The translations under genes were made by a program, and so were the position numbers. 64,000 nucleotides of DNA from Bifidobacterium sp. WK041_4_12 (GTDB taxonomy: Bacteria > Actinomycetota > Actinomycetes > Actinomycetales > Bifidobacteriaceae): positions 1,116,001 to 1,180,000 of the forward strand of contig NZ_CP129674.1 of assembly GCF_041080795.1 (NCBI RefSeq), given 5' to 3'. How positions within the stretch are numbered: the first letter of the stretch is position 1; each line of letters starts with the position of its first letter. The notes beneath the pieces are model-generated. The model saw nothing but the letters and a program-made list of their open reading frames with translations, was not told the origin of the DNA and did no database searches. Shown here one piece after another: positions 26,614 through 34,831 of the stretch.

Positions 26614-27006
26614 ATGTGGGTCTTATACCCGCGTGTTAAGTGTGTTCTGCCCAGCCTTTTCTGATGCCGACTCCGTGTTTGTGGACGTTGATGCCACAAG
26701 CTCCCGCCAGGCCATGTCGCAGAAACGCAAACAGCAGTCTCGCGATGCAGTCGCACCAGACGAAAACACGCACGACACAGCCGTTCATGGGCCCACCAGC
26801 ACATCCTGCCGGCATTGGTTCTTGCGCATGAGGCCGGCACGGATCACACACAGCCTCACCCACACCGATTCGCTGCTGCTCATGCCCCCAGCAAACAGGA
26901 ACAGCAAACACCGGCAGAGTCAAGCCAGCCAACACATTAACGCCACACAGGGTAAACACCCACAACCAACAACCAACAACCAACAACCACACAATAAGAC
27001 CCACAT
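26614..27006. other. 393-bp segment bounded by 13-bp inverted repeats
   Basis: ATGTGGGTCTTAT at 26614-26626 is repeated inverted as ATAAGACCCACAT at 26994-27006. The interior has no credible gene; it contains a 7-bp tandem repeat (AACCAAC, 26964-26990) and its open frames on either strand are low-complexity or Cys/Trp-rich. The segment fills most of the gap between tRNA-Ala and the toxin-antitoxin operon and could be a MITE-like or decayed integrated element. The repeats are seen directly; the mobile origin is inferred. Confidence 0.45.
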
Positions 27007-27057
27007 TTCTTTACTTAGCGGGTCTATGAATATCCACTTCGTTTGCGGACAGGCATA

Positions 27058-27086
27058 TTGCTACACCTATACAGGTGTAATACAAT
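27058..27086 (+). promoter_or_regulatory. promoter and operator of the toxin-antitoxin operon
   Basis: TTGCTA (27058-27063) and TACAAT (27081-27086) stand 17 bp apart. Between and touching them is the dyad TACACCT-4-AGGTGTA (27062-27079). A dyad in the promoter spacer is the usual site for autorepression by a ribbon-helix-helix antitoxin. Confidence 0.7.
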
Positions 27087-27103
27087 GTATTCAAGGGGTG
27101 GTG

Positions 27104-27322
27104 ATGATGACAACACTGACCATGAGAATCAATGACCAGGACGCCAAGCTCATCAAGGAATATGCAGGCTTTCATGGCATGAGCGTGAGTGAGTTCGCCC
27201 GCAATGCCATGCTTGAAACAATCGATGACGCTGACGATCTTGTCGCCTTGCGCAAGGCCATAGCCAAGGATGACGGCACCAGATATACGCTCGACCAGGC
27301 AAAGGCGGAACTTGGCCTGTGA
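27104..27322 (+). CDS. RelB/DinJ-type antitoxin
   Basis: A 72-residue antitoxin with an N-terminal ribbon-helix-helix DNA-binding domain (LTMRINDQDAKLIKEYA followed by MSVSEFARNAML) and a short C-terminal toxin-wrapping tail (RYTLDQAKAELGL). AAGGGG precedes a choice of GTG 27101, ATG 27104 and ATG 27107. The toxin gene starts 4 bp inside it. It should neutralise the neighbouring toxin and repress the operon at the dyad upstream. The frame continues far upstream to 26633, but that part is low-complexity and was not used. Confidence 0.88.
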   Translation: MMTTLTMRINDQDAKLIKEYAGFHGMSVSEFARNAMLETIDDADDLVALRKAIAKDDGTRYTLDQAKAELGL

Positions 27323-27585
27323 GTTACCACGTTCACTTGAGCTCCTCGGCATTGAAGCAGCTGAAGAAGATGAATCGTTTCGATGCACAAATCATCATCG
27401 ACTGGCTTACAGACCGACTTGAAGGCTGCGAGAATCCTCGCGCTTATGGCAAGCCGTTGAGTGTTAACAGGGCAGGTGAGTGGCGCTACCGCATCGGCAA
27501 GTACCGAGTGTCATGCACGATTGAGGACAATGAGCTCACGGTGCAGGTATTCAGCATTGAACACCGCAGCACCGTCTACCGTTGA
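27319..27585 (+). CDS. RelE/ParE-type toxin
   Basis: An 88-residue RelE-superfamily toxin, by family an mRNA interferase acting on the ribosome. The pattern HLSSSALKQLKKM at the N-terminus and GEWRYRIGKYRVSCTIEDN followed by VFSIEHRSTVYR at the C-terminus is typical, including the Arg/Tyr/His-rich surface expected for RNA contact. Start is GTG 27319, overlapping the antitoxin gene by 4 bp. It looks intact. RelE versus ParE activity cannot be decided from sequence. Confidence 0.88.
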   Translation: MSYHVHLSSSALKQLKKMNRFDAQIIIDWLTDRLEGCENPRAYGKPLSVNRAGEWRYRIGKYRVSCTIEDNELTVQVFSIEHRSTVYR

Positions 27586-27695
27586 CATCCCCAAACAAAC
27601 CCTGCACAGCAGGAACACGATCATCGCACAGCAGCATCCAACAAGAACTTCCTACGCAATCGGACGTGCGAATCTTGAATACAAGCACATAATCC

Positions 27696-28721
27696 CTATT
27701 TGCCCATCGTGGGACCGGAGTCAAGGGATGTCTCGCTACCATTGAGATGAACATCCCAAGAGACATGCCTTGGAGAAATACCGGAATCGCTGGCAATATC
27801 CCTGGGCACATGGTCATCATTCTGACCAGCCTCGAACAAGGGAGCAGAGTCCGCAGAGCGATCCGGACTTGAATCGATATCCTGATCGTCCCAGAACCGT
27901 TTCAAATGAGCATTAACGATCGGACGGACAGCTATACGTTTCGCGACGGAATCCGCATCCCAGTGATCCACATACGAATACCGAATTTTTCCGGGGGCAA
28001 GATCCTCGACAAGGGTCTGATAAGCATCACGCTCCGCAAGCAGCAGATCGATGAGAAACCCGGGATGCTCAGGAAAGCGATGCAACCCTCGTGTATACAG
28101 GTTGCGATGCTTGTCCTGCAATAGTGGAGGAATACTGTCAAGACGAAGCAATTCCTTGAACATCACCAGACGACCGACACGACCATTACCATCAGAGAAC
28201 GGGTGAGTGGTCTCAAACATCCAATGAGCCTTGGCGATCTCGAACGGATCATCACGCAACTGCGCGTATAACGTCGACACCTCATTCATCGCTTTCGGCA
28301 CATCACCGGGAAGCACTGTGTGAATACCCTCCAACTGGCTGATCACATTCGGCAATCTCTTATACCCACCGACATTCCTGTTGGGGTCTCGCTCCTGGCT
28401 CGTACCGCGCTTGAGCAGTCCATGTAGAGAGAACAGCAACGCATCATCCACGAGATCGTCCACGTGATCCAGCAGCCAATCAAACACTCGGAAATGATTC
28501 GTGGTCTCCACCACATCATCGGCACGAATCTCATCATCGACGTTGGAAGGCAGCACGGCGCCGGTTGTGAACAACTGAGCGGTCTGCTCGGGAGAAAGCG
28601 TTGACCCTTCCATATGATTGGAATTCCAAGCAAACATAATCTGAGTATTGTAATACAAGCCGTGATCCACCCGCTGGTCGCGTTCCGCACGCAACCAGTC
28701 AACCAACCTCACCTCATCCAT
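27696..28721 (-). CDS. Fic family AMP-transferase, autoinhibited class II
   Basis: Fic proteins transfer AMP (or related groups) to hydroxyl side chains of target proteins. The 341-residue product has the complete catalytic motif HPFSDGNGRVGR with H173. The N-terminal segment S34-N-H-M-E38-G39 matches the inhibitory [S/T]xxxE[G/N] helix whose Glu blocks ATP in class II enzymes, so it should be self-inhibited and need no separate antitoxin. After about residue 275 the C-terminus is acidic, Ser/Asp-rich and likely disordered. It is convergent with the RelBE pair and part of the accessory island next to tRNA-Ala. The target is unknown. Confidence 0.92.
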   Translation of the reverse strand: MDEVRLVDWLRAERDQRVDHGLYYNTQIMFAWNSNHMEGSTLSPEQTAQLFTTGAVLPSNVDDEIRADDVVETTNHFRVFDWLLDHVDDLVDDALLFSLHGLLKRGTSQERDPNRNVGGYKRLPNVISQLEGIHTVLPGDVPKAMNEVSTLYAQLRDDPFEIAKAHWMFETTHPFSDGNGRVGRLVMFKELLRLDSIPPLLQDKHRNLYTRGLHRFPEHPGFLIDLLLAERDAYQTLVEDLAPGKIRYSYVDHWDADSVAKRIAVRPIVNAHLKRFWDDQDIDSSPDRSADSAPLFEAGQNDDHVPRDIASDSGISPRHVSWDVHLNGSETSLDSGPTMGK

Positions 28722-28819
28722 CCAATACCTCCGAATTCGTTCCGGGTATCCGCACGAATAAAGGCAACCAGTTCAGTAGTGTCCATAGTAAACGCCCGCA
28801 TATTCGGTATGCCTGTGTG

Positions 28820-29368
28820 TCAGGAGTTGAGGGCTAGAAATTCTTGTGCCACATTGCTGAATGCCGTTTCATAGGGCTTCATCATGCGGTCGACATCGGT
28901 GAGATTGCCCTCAGTATCACGATCTATGTCATCATGGATGGTGATCTGAGGATTTGTTGCAAGTGTACGCATGCGTAATCCTCGTAATACCAATCCCAGT
29001 GCAAGGGCTGCTTGGAATCCTCCGTGTCCGCCATAGGTGACGACTGAAACGGGCTTTCCTCGCCATTCGTCGTACAAGGTATCAAGCGCGTTCTTCAACA
29101 CTCCTGGATAGCCCCAGTTGTACTGGGCAGAGAGCAGAACGAAACCATCGTACTGGGTAACCATGCTACTCCAGCGTTGCGTGCTTTCATTGCGATAGTG
29201 ATGCAGCGAGGGCACTTCTGGCTCATTGAGGAACGGCAGGTCAACCTTGGCCAAATCGACGATGTCGACTTCCAATCCATGATGTCGTAAAGCATCGGCA
29301 ATCCAAGTACCAAGCTGCGGACTGATTCGGGTAGGTCTGGTACTGCCCAAGATAATAGCGATTTTCAT
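28820..29368 (-). CDS. NADPH-dependent FMN reductase
   Basis: A 182-residue flavodoxin-like oxidoreductase. The FMN phosphate loop GSTRPTRIS is at residues 8-16, and the second FMN contact is SAQYNWGYPGVLKNALD. Such enzymes reduce flavins, quinones or chromate with NAD(P)H. It lies upstream of the feo operon on the same strand order but is separated from it by 275 bp, so co-regulation is not shown. The ATG at 29368 is preceded by AAAGGGG. The physiological substrate is unknown. Confidence 0.9.
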   Translation of the reverse strand: MKIAIILGSTRPTRISPQLGTWIADALRHHGLEVDIVDLAKVDLPFLNEPEVPSLHHYRNESTQRWSSMVTQYDGFVLLSAQYNWGYPGVLKNALDTLYDEWRGKPVSVVTYGGHGGFQAALALGLVLRGLRMRTLATNPQITIHDDIDRDTEGNLTDVDRMMKPYETAFSNVAQEFLALNS

Positions 29369-29643
29369 TGTGTCCCCTTTACCAGATGACGTTTGGCTGG
29401 ATGCGTTGTCGCGAATTCAAGTTTTATGATACTGCCTTGAAATGAATGTTCGCTGCTACATGATTGAGATAATAAATACCTGCAAACCTGCTGAGCGCTG
29501 ACTCATGCGATCACTTTCAGTCATTGAGCGCAGTTAGTTATTGAGTGCAACTGAACGGGGGAAGCCATTCAGCAAGGTCTGTGTGGAAAGTATAGCCTCA
29601 GCGCAGACATGAGCGAACGCGAACTCATAACGCAAATCATCGT

Positions 29644-30003
29644 CTAGACATGTACTGATGAAGAGTTAAATCTTGCAGTATTCGTTGGTTTCTTGGCCTG
29701 CCGCTCTTTCCTTCCGACGAGCATCGGGCATCCGGCGCATACGAAGGACTCAGGATCGGGCTGGCAACCCAAGCTGCCGCATTGATGTTCAGCCATATTC
29801 AATACGACGAGTTTGCCTGAGGATTTGGCCTGATCCATCACCATGTCAACGAAATCAAGAGGAAGATTCAACGTTCGGGCGACCATTGCAGCAGTCATTC
29901 CGTTCTTCAAGGCTTCAATAATCTGTGCCGGAATCTGTGCTGGACTTTTTGTCGGACTCAGCGTTTTCGAGCTTGTTGACCTTGTATGTCTGAAGGACTT
30001 CAT
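29644..30003 (-). CDS. FeoC-like helix-turn-helix protein with four cysteines
   Basis: The third gene of the feo operon, overlapping feoB by 4 bp (ATGA). The 119-residue product has a helix-turn-helix-like segment (IIEALKNGMTAAMVARTLNL, then a second helix) and four cysteines spaced C-x4-C-x8-C-x2-C in QCGSLGCQPDPESFVCAGC. FeoC proteins of enterobacteria combine a winged helix with an Fe-S-ligating Cys cluster, so this is a candidate functional counterpart. Homology to FeoC is not certain; position and architecture are the evidence. The N- and C-termini are Ser/Thr/Lys-rich. Confidence 0.7.
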   Translation of the reverse strand: MKSFRHTRSTSSKTLSPTKSPAQIPAQIIEALKNGMTAAMVARTLNLPLDFVDMVMDQAKSSGKLVVLNMAEHQCGSLGCQPDPESFVCAGCPMLVGRKERQAKKPTNTARFNSSSVHV

Positions 30004-32258
30004 AATAGACTACCCACTTGGAAAATAATCACTGCGAGGATATACGCAACGGTCAAGCCCATCAGAACCGACTGCAGTGCCGTTTTCCCTCCAAACTGTC
30101 GTTTCATCTCCGCAACGGTGGCAAGGCACGGCGTGTAGGCAAGCACGAAGACCATGAATGCTGCAGCTGCTGCGGCACCGTGACCGTCGCTGGACTGTTC
30201 AAAGCTGGCACGAACCGCATCTCCCAGTCTTCCCTGACCTTCCGAAGCGCCTGAATCGTTATTGGGTTCGTCGATTGAATAGCTTTGTGTCATGGAACCG
30301 ACAACGACCTCTTTTGCAACGAATCCGGTGATAAGTGCAGCGGACGCATGCCAATCATTGAACCCTGCAGGCTCAAACACCATCGCGCTTTTGGAGGCTA
30401 TCACGCCGTACAGGGAATGTTCCACAGTATCAACATGCCCAAAGCTGTTATTTCCGGCAATTCCCGCACTGACCGGAACCGCTGCAAGAAGCCACATGAT
30501 AACGGTCATTGAAATAATTATTGAGCTTGCGCCTGTGATGAAGGCCCACAGTCTCACAGCAACGGATTTGAGCAGCCGCAAGACTTGTGGCATTTGGTAA
30601 GGCGGTAGCTCCATCGCGAAAGGCTGAGTATGCAAATCGGAGAATTGCGTTTTTCGTAAAACGAAGCCGACAGCGAGAATAATCAGGATTGAAAATACAT
30701 ACATCAGGAATATTGCCAGTCCTGCATACTTACCGAAGAAGGCATAAGCCAGAACAATATACACACTCAGCCTTGCAGAGCATGAGGTGAATGGTATCAA
30801 AAGGCCGGTGAGCAGGCGTTGTCTGGAATCCGGCAGAGTTCTGGTTGAGGCGAGCGCTGGCAGATTGCAACCGAAACCTACAACGAGAGGAAGAAAGGCA
30901 CGTCCGTCAAGTCCGATGGCTCTCATCGCCTTGTCCATGACGAAGGCCGCGCGCGCCAGATAACCTGAATCCTCCAGCATCGAGAGGATGATGAACATGA
31001 TGCCCATAGGAGGCACAAAGGTCAATACCGTCACGGCACCATTGAGCACACCGTCAATCATCAACGAGTGGAACCAGCTGTTAGTGGCTCCAACGCCGCC
31101 AACAGCGTTGAATACCCAGTCAATACCCGTGGTCAGCCATCCTCTGACGGATACATCGAACCAATCAATCAAGGGACTCGCCAGTGTGGTGATTGATTCA
31201 AACACGGCGTACATCACTATAAGAAAGGTGATAATGCCGAATACTGGATGCAGCAGCACGCGATCTATGCGATCAGACACGGTGGTGTGGTTGCTCAAGG
31301 CCGTGCCACCACCAAGTGCACGCAGCGTTTCGGCAACCCAGGTGAACCGTTCATCGGCTGTGTCCCTGACCCACTGTGAGACGGCCAGCGGTGATGTGGC
31401 ATCCTTCGGGGCAGGTATGTCTGTGATTGCTTCGGTAGCGTGTGATGAGGTCTGCAATGCTGTTGATTGGGCTGCAGCATCGGTGTGACGAGTCAGCGCG
31501 TACGTGGCGATCTGGCTGATTGTTGTATCTATGGCGTGTAACAGATCTTCCTGCCCTTTCCCGCTTCGGCCGTCCACTTCAATGAAGGGAAGATGGGGGA
31601 TGGCCTGTGACAACTCACTGATCGTTACGGGCGATTCCTCTTTGCTTGCCAAATCCAGCATGGTGACGGCAACTACGATAGGCCGACCCAAATCGATAAG
31701 TTGGCTGAGCAGATACAGGGATTTGGACGGTGACGTGGCATTGAATACCGCCACAATCACATCAGGGGGATTGACGCCGGCTGTGCCCATCGCTGCCTCG
31801 CACGCCACTCGTTCGTCTGGGCTTATCGCATCCAATGATGCAGTTCCGGGAGTATCTATGAATTCCCACTGTCTACCGTTATGATTCAGCTCGCCTGACT
31901 GGATAAGTACCGTAGTGCCGGGCGCATTCATGACTTTGGCGCCCGCTCCCAGAAGACTGTTGAATAGTGTGGACTTGCCTACATTCGGATTACCCATGCA
32001 AACGATGCGTGGTCGGGTGGGTCCTCTTGTTATCGGTGTTTCATGTGCGGACCCCGGAATAATTGCAGCGAGGCCGCGTCGAGTGTGATGCGTTGCAGGA
32101 CTGCAGCGGGGACAAGATACCGCTGCGGGTTGAGATGGTGATGCTTCGACATGGGTGCACTCGCATGTGCCGACAGTGTCTCGCCCACTGTCTGCCATCA
32201 ATTCGCTGTGTTGTTGTGCTGACATATATTTCCCAAGTATTCGGTTCTTCGAGGCCAT
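30000..32258 (-). CDS. feoB: ferrous iron transporter FeoB
   Basis: FeoB takes up Fe2+ across the membrane and carries a cytosolic GTPase domain. The 752-residue protein has G1 GNPNVGKST, G3 DTPG and a G4-like TMLD in the first third, then a membrane part with about ten helices including the two FeoB gate repeats (GCNLPALASTRTL and PFTSCSARLSVY). Before the G domain there is an extra ~80-residue N-terminus with CECTH and SCPRC cysteine pairs. ATG 32258 and ATG 32225 are both possible starts. It is preceded by feoA and overlaps the FeoC-like gene. Confidence 0.95.
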   Translation of the reverse strand: MASKNRILGKYMSAQQHSELMADSGRDTVGTCECTHVEASPSQPAAVSCPRCSPATHHTRRGLAAIIPGSAHETPITRGPTRPRIVCMGNPNVGKSTLFNSLLGAGAKVMNAPGTTVLIQSGELNHNGRQWEFIDTPGTASLDAISPDERVACEAAMGTAGVNPPDVIVAVFNATSPSKSLYLLSQLIDLGRPIVVAVTMLDLASKEESPVTISELSQAIPHLPFIEVDGRSGKGQEDLLHAIDTTISQIATYALTRHTDAAAQSTALQTSSHATEAITDIPAPKDATSPLAVSQWVRDTADERFTWVAETLRALGGGTALSNHTTVSDRIDRVLLHPVFGIITFLIVMYAVFESITTLASPLIDWFDVSVRGWLTTGIDWVFNAVGGVGATNSWFHSLMIDGVLNGAVTVLTFVPPMGIMFIILSMLEDSGYLARAAFVMDKAMRAIGLDGRAFLPLVVGFGCNLPALASTRTLPDSRQRLLTGLLIPFTSCSARLSVYIVLAYAFFGKYAGLAIFLMYVFSILIILAVGFVLRKTQFSDLHTQPFAMELPPYQMPQVLRLLKSVAVRLWAFITGASSIIISMTVIMWLLAAVPVSAGIAGNNSFGHVDTVEHSLYGVIASKSAMVFEPAGFNDWHASAALITGFVAKEVVVGSMTQSYSIDEPNNDSGASEGQGRLGDAVRASFEQSSDGHGAAAAAAFMVFVLAYTPCLATVAEMKRQFGGKTALQSVLMGLTVAYILAVIIFQVGSLL

Positions 32259-32364
32259 GGCAAATGGCTGTTGTACAATCTCTCATGGCGTGCGCAAGCT
32301 CGGCCTCGATTAATTCTCTGTGTGCAAGCACATATCTCGAATATGTGAAGCGAAATCACTAGTG

Positions 32365-32592
32365 TTAGCTGGGTTTTACCAAGATGCGTCTGGCGGTGGT
32401 TCCATCAATCGCGATACGCTCTGAGCCGTGTGAAACTACGCATCCTCCAAAATTAGCTTTTTGAATGACGGTCAAACGCTCATGCTCGCGAAATCCGAGT
32501 TCGTTCAGACGGAAGCGGTAGCGTTCAGCGAGATCTATTGCGCATACCTCTATTTCCATGCCTAGTGGGCAGGTACGCAACGATTGTGTCAT
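32365..32592 (-). CDS. feoA: ferrous iron transport protein FeoA
   Basis: FeoA is a small SH3-like cytosolic partner of FeoB. The 75-residue product shows the family pattern: RLNELGFREHERLTVIQ in the centre and GSERIAIDGTTARRILVKP at the end. ATG 32592 is used; a TTG at 32616 is in frame. No strong ribosome binding site is seen. It is the first gene of the feoA-feoB-feoC-like operon; 106 bp separate it from feoB. Confidence 0.9.
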   Translation of the reverse strand: MTQSLRTCPLGMEIEVCAIDLAERYRFRLNELGFREHERLTVIQKANFGGCVVSHGSERIAIDGTTARRILVKPS

Positions 32593-33115
32593 GGTGCTGA
32601 CATTAGTGGAGACCAAGGGGTGTGTAAAGAGTGTTGCGCGACTTCTACAAGGTATATGATCGGCGGTTTTTTATATCGCATGTTTCAGCAGCTGGCCTCA
32701 TTCTTCGAACACAACCTATGCCATGTAGATGAAGGAGCTGCTGATGGGTTCCGCGAGCTCTACCATCTGAAATATGGAAGATTCATGCATGAGTATCGAG
32801 TTTTGTTGCCTTTATCCTGTATAACCGGAGTTTTTGCTTGTTCTGGTCTTAGAACTTCAATGATTTTCAACGGTATATTCGAATAAAGGCAACAAAACTC
32901 GACTTGGCTGAATGATTATGGAACAACCGGTGTATGCAGCAGCTTTCCATCTTGTTCTCTCTGAGGCCAGCCAACAGGATGCTGCCGCGTGGCTTGGCAT
33001 ATCGCTAATGGGAACAGGAGCATCGGGAGTTCCTATAGCCCCTTTAACCCCATTGTTGCCTATAACCCGGCATATTTATGAAATATCTAGGCATGTCTAG
33101 AGAAGTGAAAGAAGA
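32593..33115. other. 523-bp gap between tRNA-Arg and feoA
   Basis: Apart from the long hairpin at 32796-32902, nothing gene-like was found. Frames of 62 and 100 codons on the plus strand have no ribosome binding site or recognisable domain, and one runs across the hairpin. The feoA promoter must lie in the first ~150 bp, but I could not place it. Confidence 0.5.
32796..32902. repeat. long two-stem inverted repeat, copy 1 of the GTTTTGTTGCC family
   Basis: Arms 32796-32815 and 32883-32902 pair perfectly over 20 bp and contain CGAGTTTTGTTGCCTT. The 67-nt interior forms a weaker inner stem (TATAACCG region with CGGTATA). This copy is on the 5' side of feoA and after tRNA-Arg, both on the minus strand. 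The same arm occurs at 48282 and 57728. Confidence 0.75.
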
Positions 33116-33153
33116 GGCGGAATCCAAGGTCTTGAAACCGTTAGAATTCCGCC
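33116..33153 (-). terminator. probable tRNA-Arg terminator
   Basis: GGCGGAAT (33116-33123) and ATTCCGCC (33146-33153) pair; the minus strand then reads CTCTTCTTTCACTTC, only moderately T-rich. It lies 8 bp after the tRNA 3' end. Confidence 0.65.
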
Positions 33154-33160
33154 ATTCTTG

Positions 33161-33234
33161 TGCGCCAGACAGGATTCGAACCTGCAACCTGCTGATCCGT
33201 AGTCAGCTGCTCTAATCCGTTGGGCTACTGGCGC
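33161..33234 (-). tRNA. tRNA-Arg (anticodon ACG)
   Basis: A 74-nt tRNA with acceptor GCGCCAG/CTGGCGC and discriminator A, anticodon stem GCTGA/TCAGC with loop CTACGGA (anticodon ACG), and T-loop GGTTCGAATCC. The A34 would be edited to inosine. CCA is not encoded. Confidence 0.96.
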
Positions 33235-33270
33235 AGACTGCTTAAATCACTTGATTTAGGCAACTCAATT

Positions 33271-33299
33271 AGGATAACCCGGGATTATGTTTTTGGCAA
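33271..33299 (-). promoter_or_regulatory. tRNA-Arg promoter
   Basis: On the minus strand TTGCCA (33299-33294) and TATCCT (33276-33271) are exactly 17 bp apart, about 37 bp before the mature tRNA 5' end. The boxes match five and four of six consensus bases. Confidence 0.7.
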
Positions 33300-33421
33300 A
33301 CCAGTGTGTCTCATGGCATGTCGTCTCACTGAGCAGGCAGGATATGACCATGGTTATCATCGCGAGGTAGGCTGGATAGATTCATATCTAGACTAAGGTT
33401 CTCAAAGATCGCTGGGCTGAG

Positions 33422-34627
33422 ATGGAAAAGGGGCATGACATAGATACCATGGTTGATTTCGATACGCTGGTGGAACGTCGCAAAGATACATCCGCAAAAT
33501 GGCAGGTCATACACGATGAGATGGGCGATGGTTGCGATGATGTGCTGGCACTGTCGGTTGCAGACATGGAATTTCCCACCTGCCCCGCAGTGACTGAAGC
33601 CATCATCAACTCTGCCAAGCATGACATTCTGGGCTATGACCATATTCCCGACGAGTATTATGATGCGCTTGGTTCCTGGATGGGCAAGCACCACCATCTT
33701 GAAGTCAAGCCTGAGCAAGTCACCACCACGGCAGGAGTGATGCCAGCGGTGCTCGCGGCGCTTCGAGCAATCACACACCCCGGCGACAAGGTCATCCTGC
33801 AACGCCCGGTCTATTACCCTTTCACTCATGCCGCCGAATATGCCGGATTAACCATTCTCGACAACGAACTCGTGCGAGATTCGAACGGACATTATTCGAT
33901 TGACTTCGAAGATCTGACAAGCAAGGCAGCAGATCCTCGATGCAAGGCGATGCTCGTTTGCAATCCGCATAATCCAGTGGGTCGTGTCTGGACCAGAGAT
34001 GAACTGACGAGGATGGCCGATATCTGTCTGAGCAATGATGTGACCATTCTTGCTGATGAAATTCATGCCGATTTTAGCTATGACGGTCATGAAGTCACGA
34101 TGATGTCAAATCTGAGTGACGAAGTTGCTCAGCATTGCATGGAATTTACTGCTCCGACGAAGACCTTTAATCTTGCTGGCCTCGCTTGCTCGAATGCCAT
34201 AATCAAGAACACTTCATTGAAGAGGGACTTTGACATCGCGGTTGCCAACGCTGGTGGTCTCACGGTCAATCACTTCGGCTACGTTGCCTGTCAGGCTGCG
34301 TACGAGCATGGAGAGGCATGGTTGGACGATTTGCGCAAGTATCTGGCAAAGAATCTGAGCATTGTGAGGGATTTTGCCGATTCGCAGCATGACATTTCCT
34401 TGATTGAGCCGGAGGGCACCTATCTCGCATGGCTCGATTGCAACGGACTGGGCATGAACAACGAAGAACTGAAGAACTTCATGCGAACCAAGGCAAGAAT
34501 CTTCATGGACGAAGGTTGTATGTTTGGAGCATCGGGGAGTGGATTTGAACGTGTGAACATGGCATGCCCAGCATCATTCCTGAGTGAGGCCATGGAGCGT
34601 ATCGCTGTCGCCGTTGCGGTACGCTGA
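33422..34627 (+). CDS. PatB/MalY-type cystathionine beta-lyase
   Basis: A fold type I PLP enzyme of the PatB/MalY group, which cleaves the C-S bond of cystathionine or cysteine. The 401-residue product has the typical start FDTLVERRKDTSAKW, WADMEF-like SVADMEFPTCPAV, CNPHNPVGRVWTRDEL (PLP and substrate contacts), ADEIHADF and the PLP lysine in TAPTKTFNLAGL. ATG 33422 gives nine residues more than ATG 33449. It is probably monocistronic and diverges from tRNA-Arg. Beta-lyase versus aminotransferase activity is not settled by sequence. Confidence 0.9.
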   Translation: MEKGHDIDTMVDFDTLVERRKDTSAKWQVIHDEMGDGCDDVLALSVADMEFPTCPAVTEAIINSAKHDILGYDHIPDEYYDALGSWMGKHHHLEVKPEQVTTTAGVMPAVLAALRAITHPGDKVILQRPVYYPFTHAAEYAGLTILDNELVRDSNGHYSIDFEDLTSKAADPRCKAMLVCNPHNPVGRVWTRDELTRMADICLSNDVTILADEIHADFSYDGHEVTMMSNLSDEVAQHCMEFTAPTKTFNLAGLACSNAIIKNTSLKRDFDIAVANAGGLTVNHFGYVACQAAYEHGEAWLDDLRKYLAKNLSIVRDFADSQHDISLIEPEGTYLAWLDCNGLGMNNEELKNFMRTKARIFMDEGCMFGASGSGFERVNMACPASFLSEAMERIAVAVAVR

Positions 34628-34831
34628 ACGGTCCGGCCCTTTCCCGAGCAAAGCGATTCCATACCAGCATGAAGCTTGCGATGCATGCAGACAATCCGCA
34701 AAGCTTATGAAGTGTGCTCTAGGCTGTGCACCCTAACTTGCGTGCCCTATCTTGCGTGCTCAGCGCAATCGTCTGCATTGACGATAGGATTACTGTGGTA
34801 AGACTCGTTTCGACATGGTGAAGGGTCCGGT

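Noticed and set aside
26409..26840. A 143-codon minus-strand frame across tRNA-Ala
   Set aside because: Its C-terminal half is the well-known false translation of tRNA sequence (GRFELPT-like), and the rest lies in the low-complexity gap.
26636..27004. A 122-codon Cys/Trp-rich minus-strand frame
   Set aside because: It fills the segment between the inverted repeats, its start is made of minisatellite sequence, and no domain or binding site is seen.
27319..28721. Fic and RelBE as one three-gene toxin-antitoxin operon
   Set aside because: They are on opposite strands and convergent, and the Fic protein has its own inhibitory motif.
32584..32886. A 100-codon plus-strand frame in the feoA-tRNA gap
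   Set aside because: It starts inside feoA, runs through a hairpin and has no binding site or domain.
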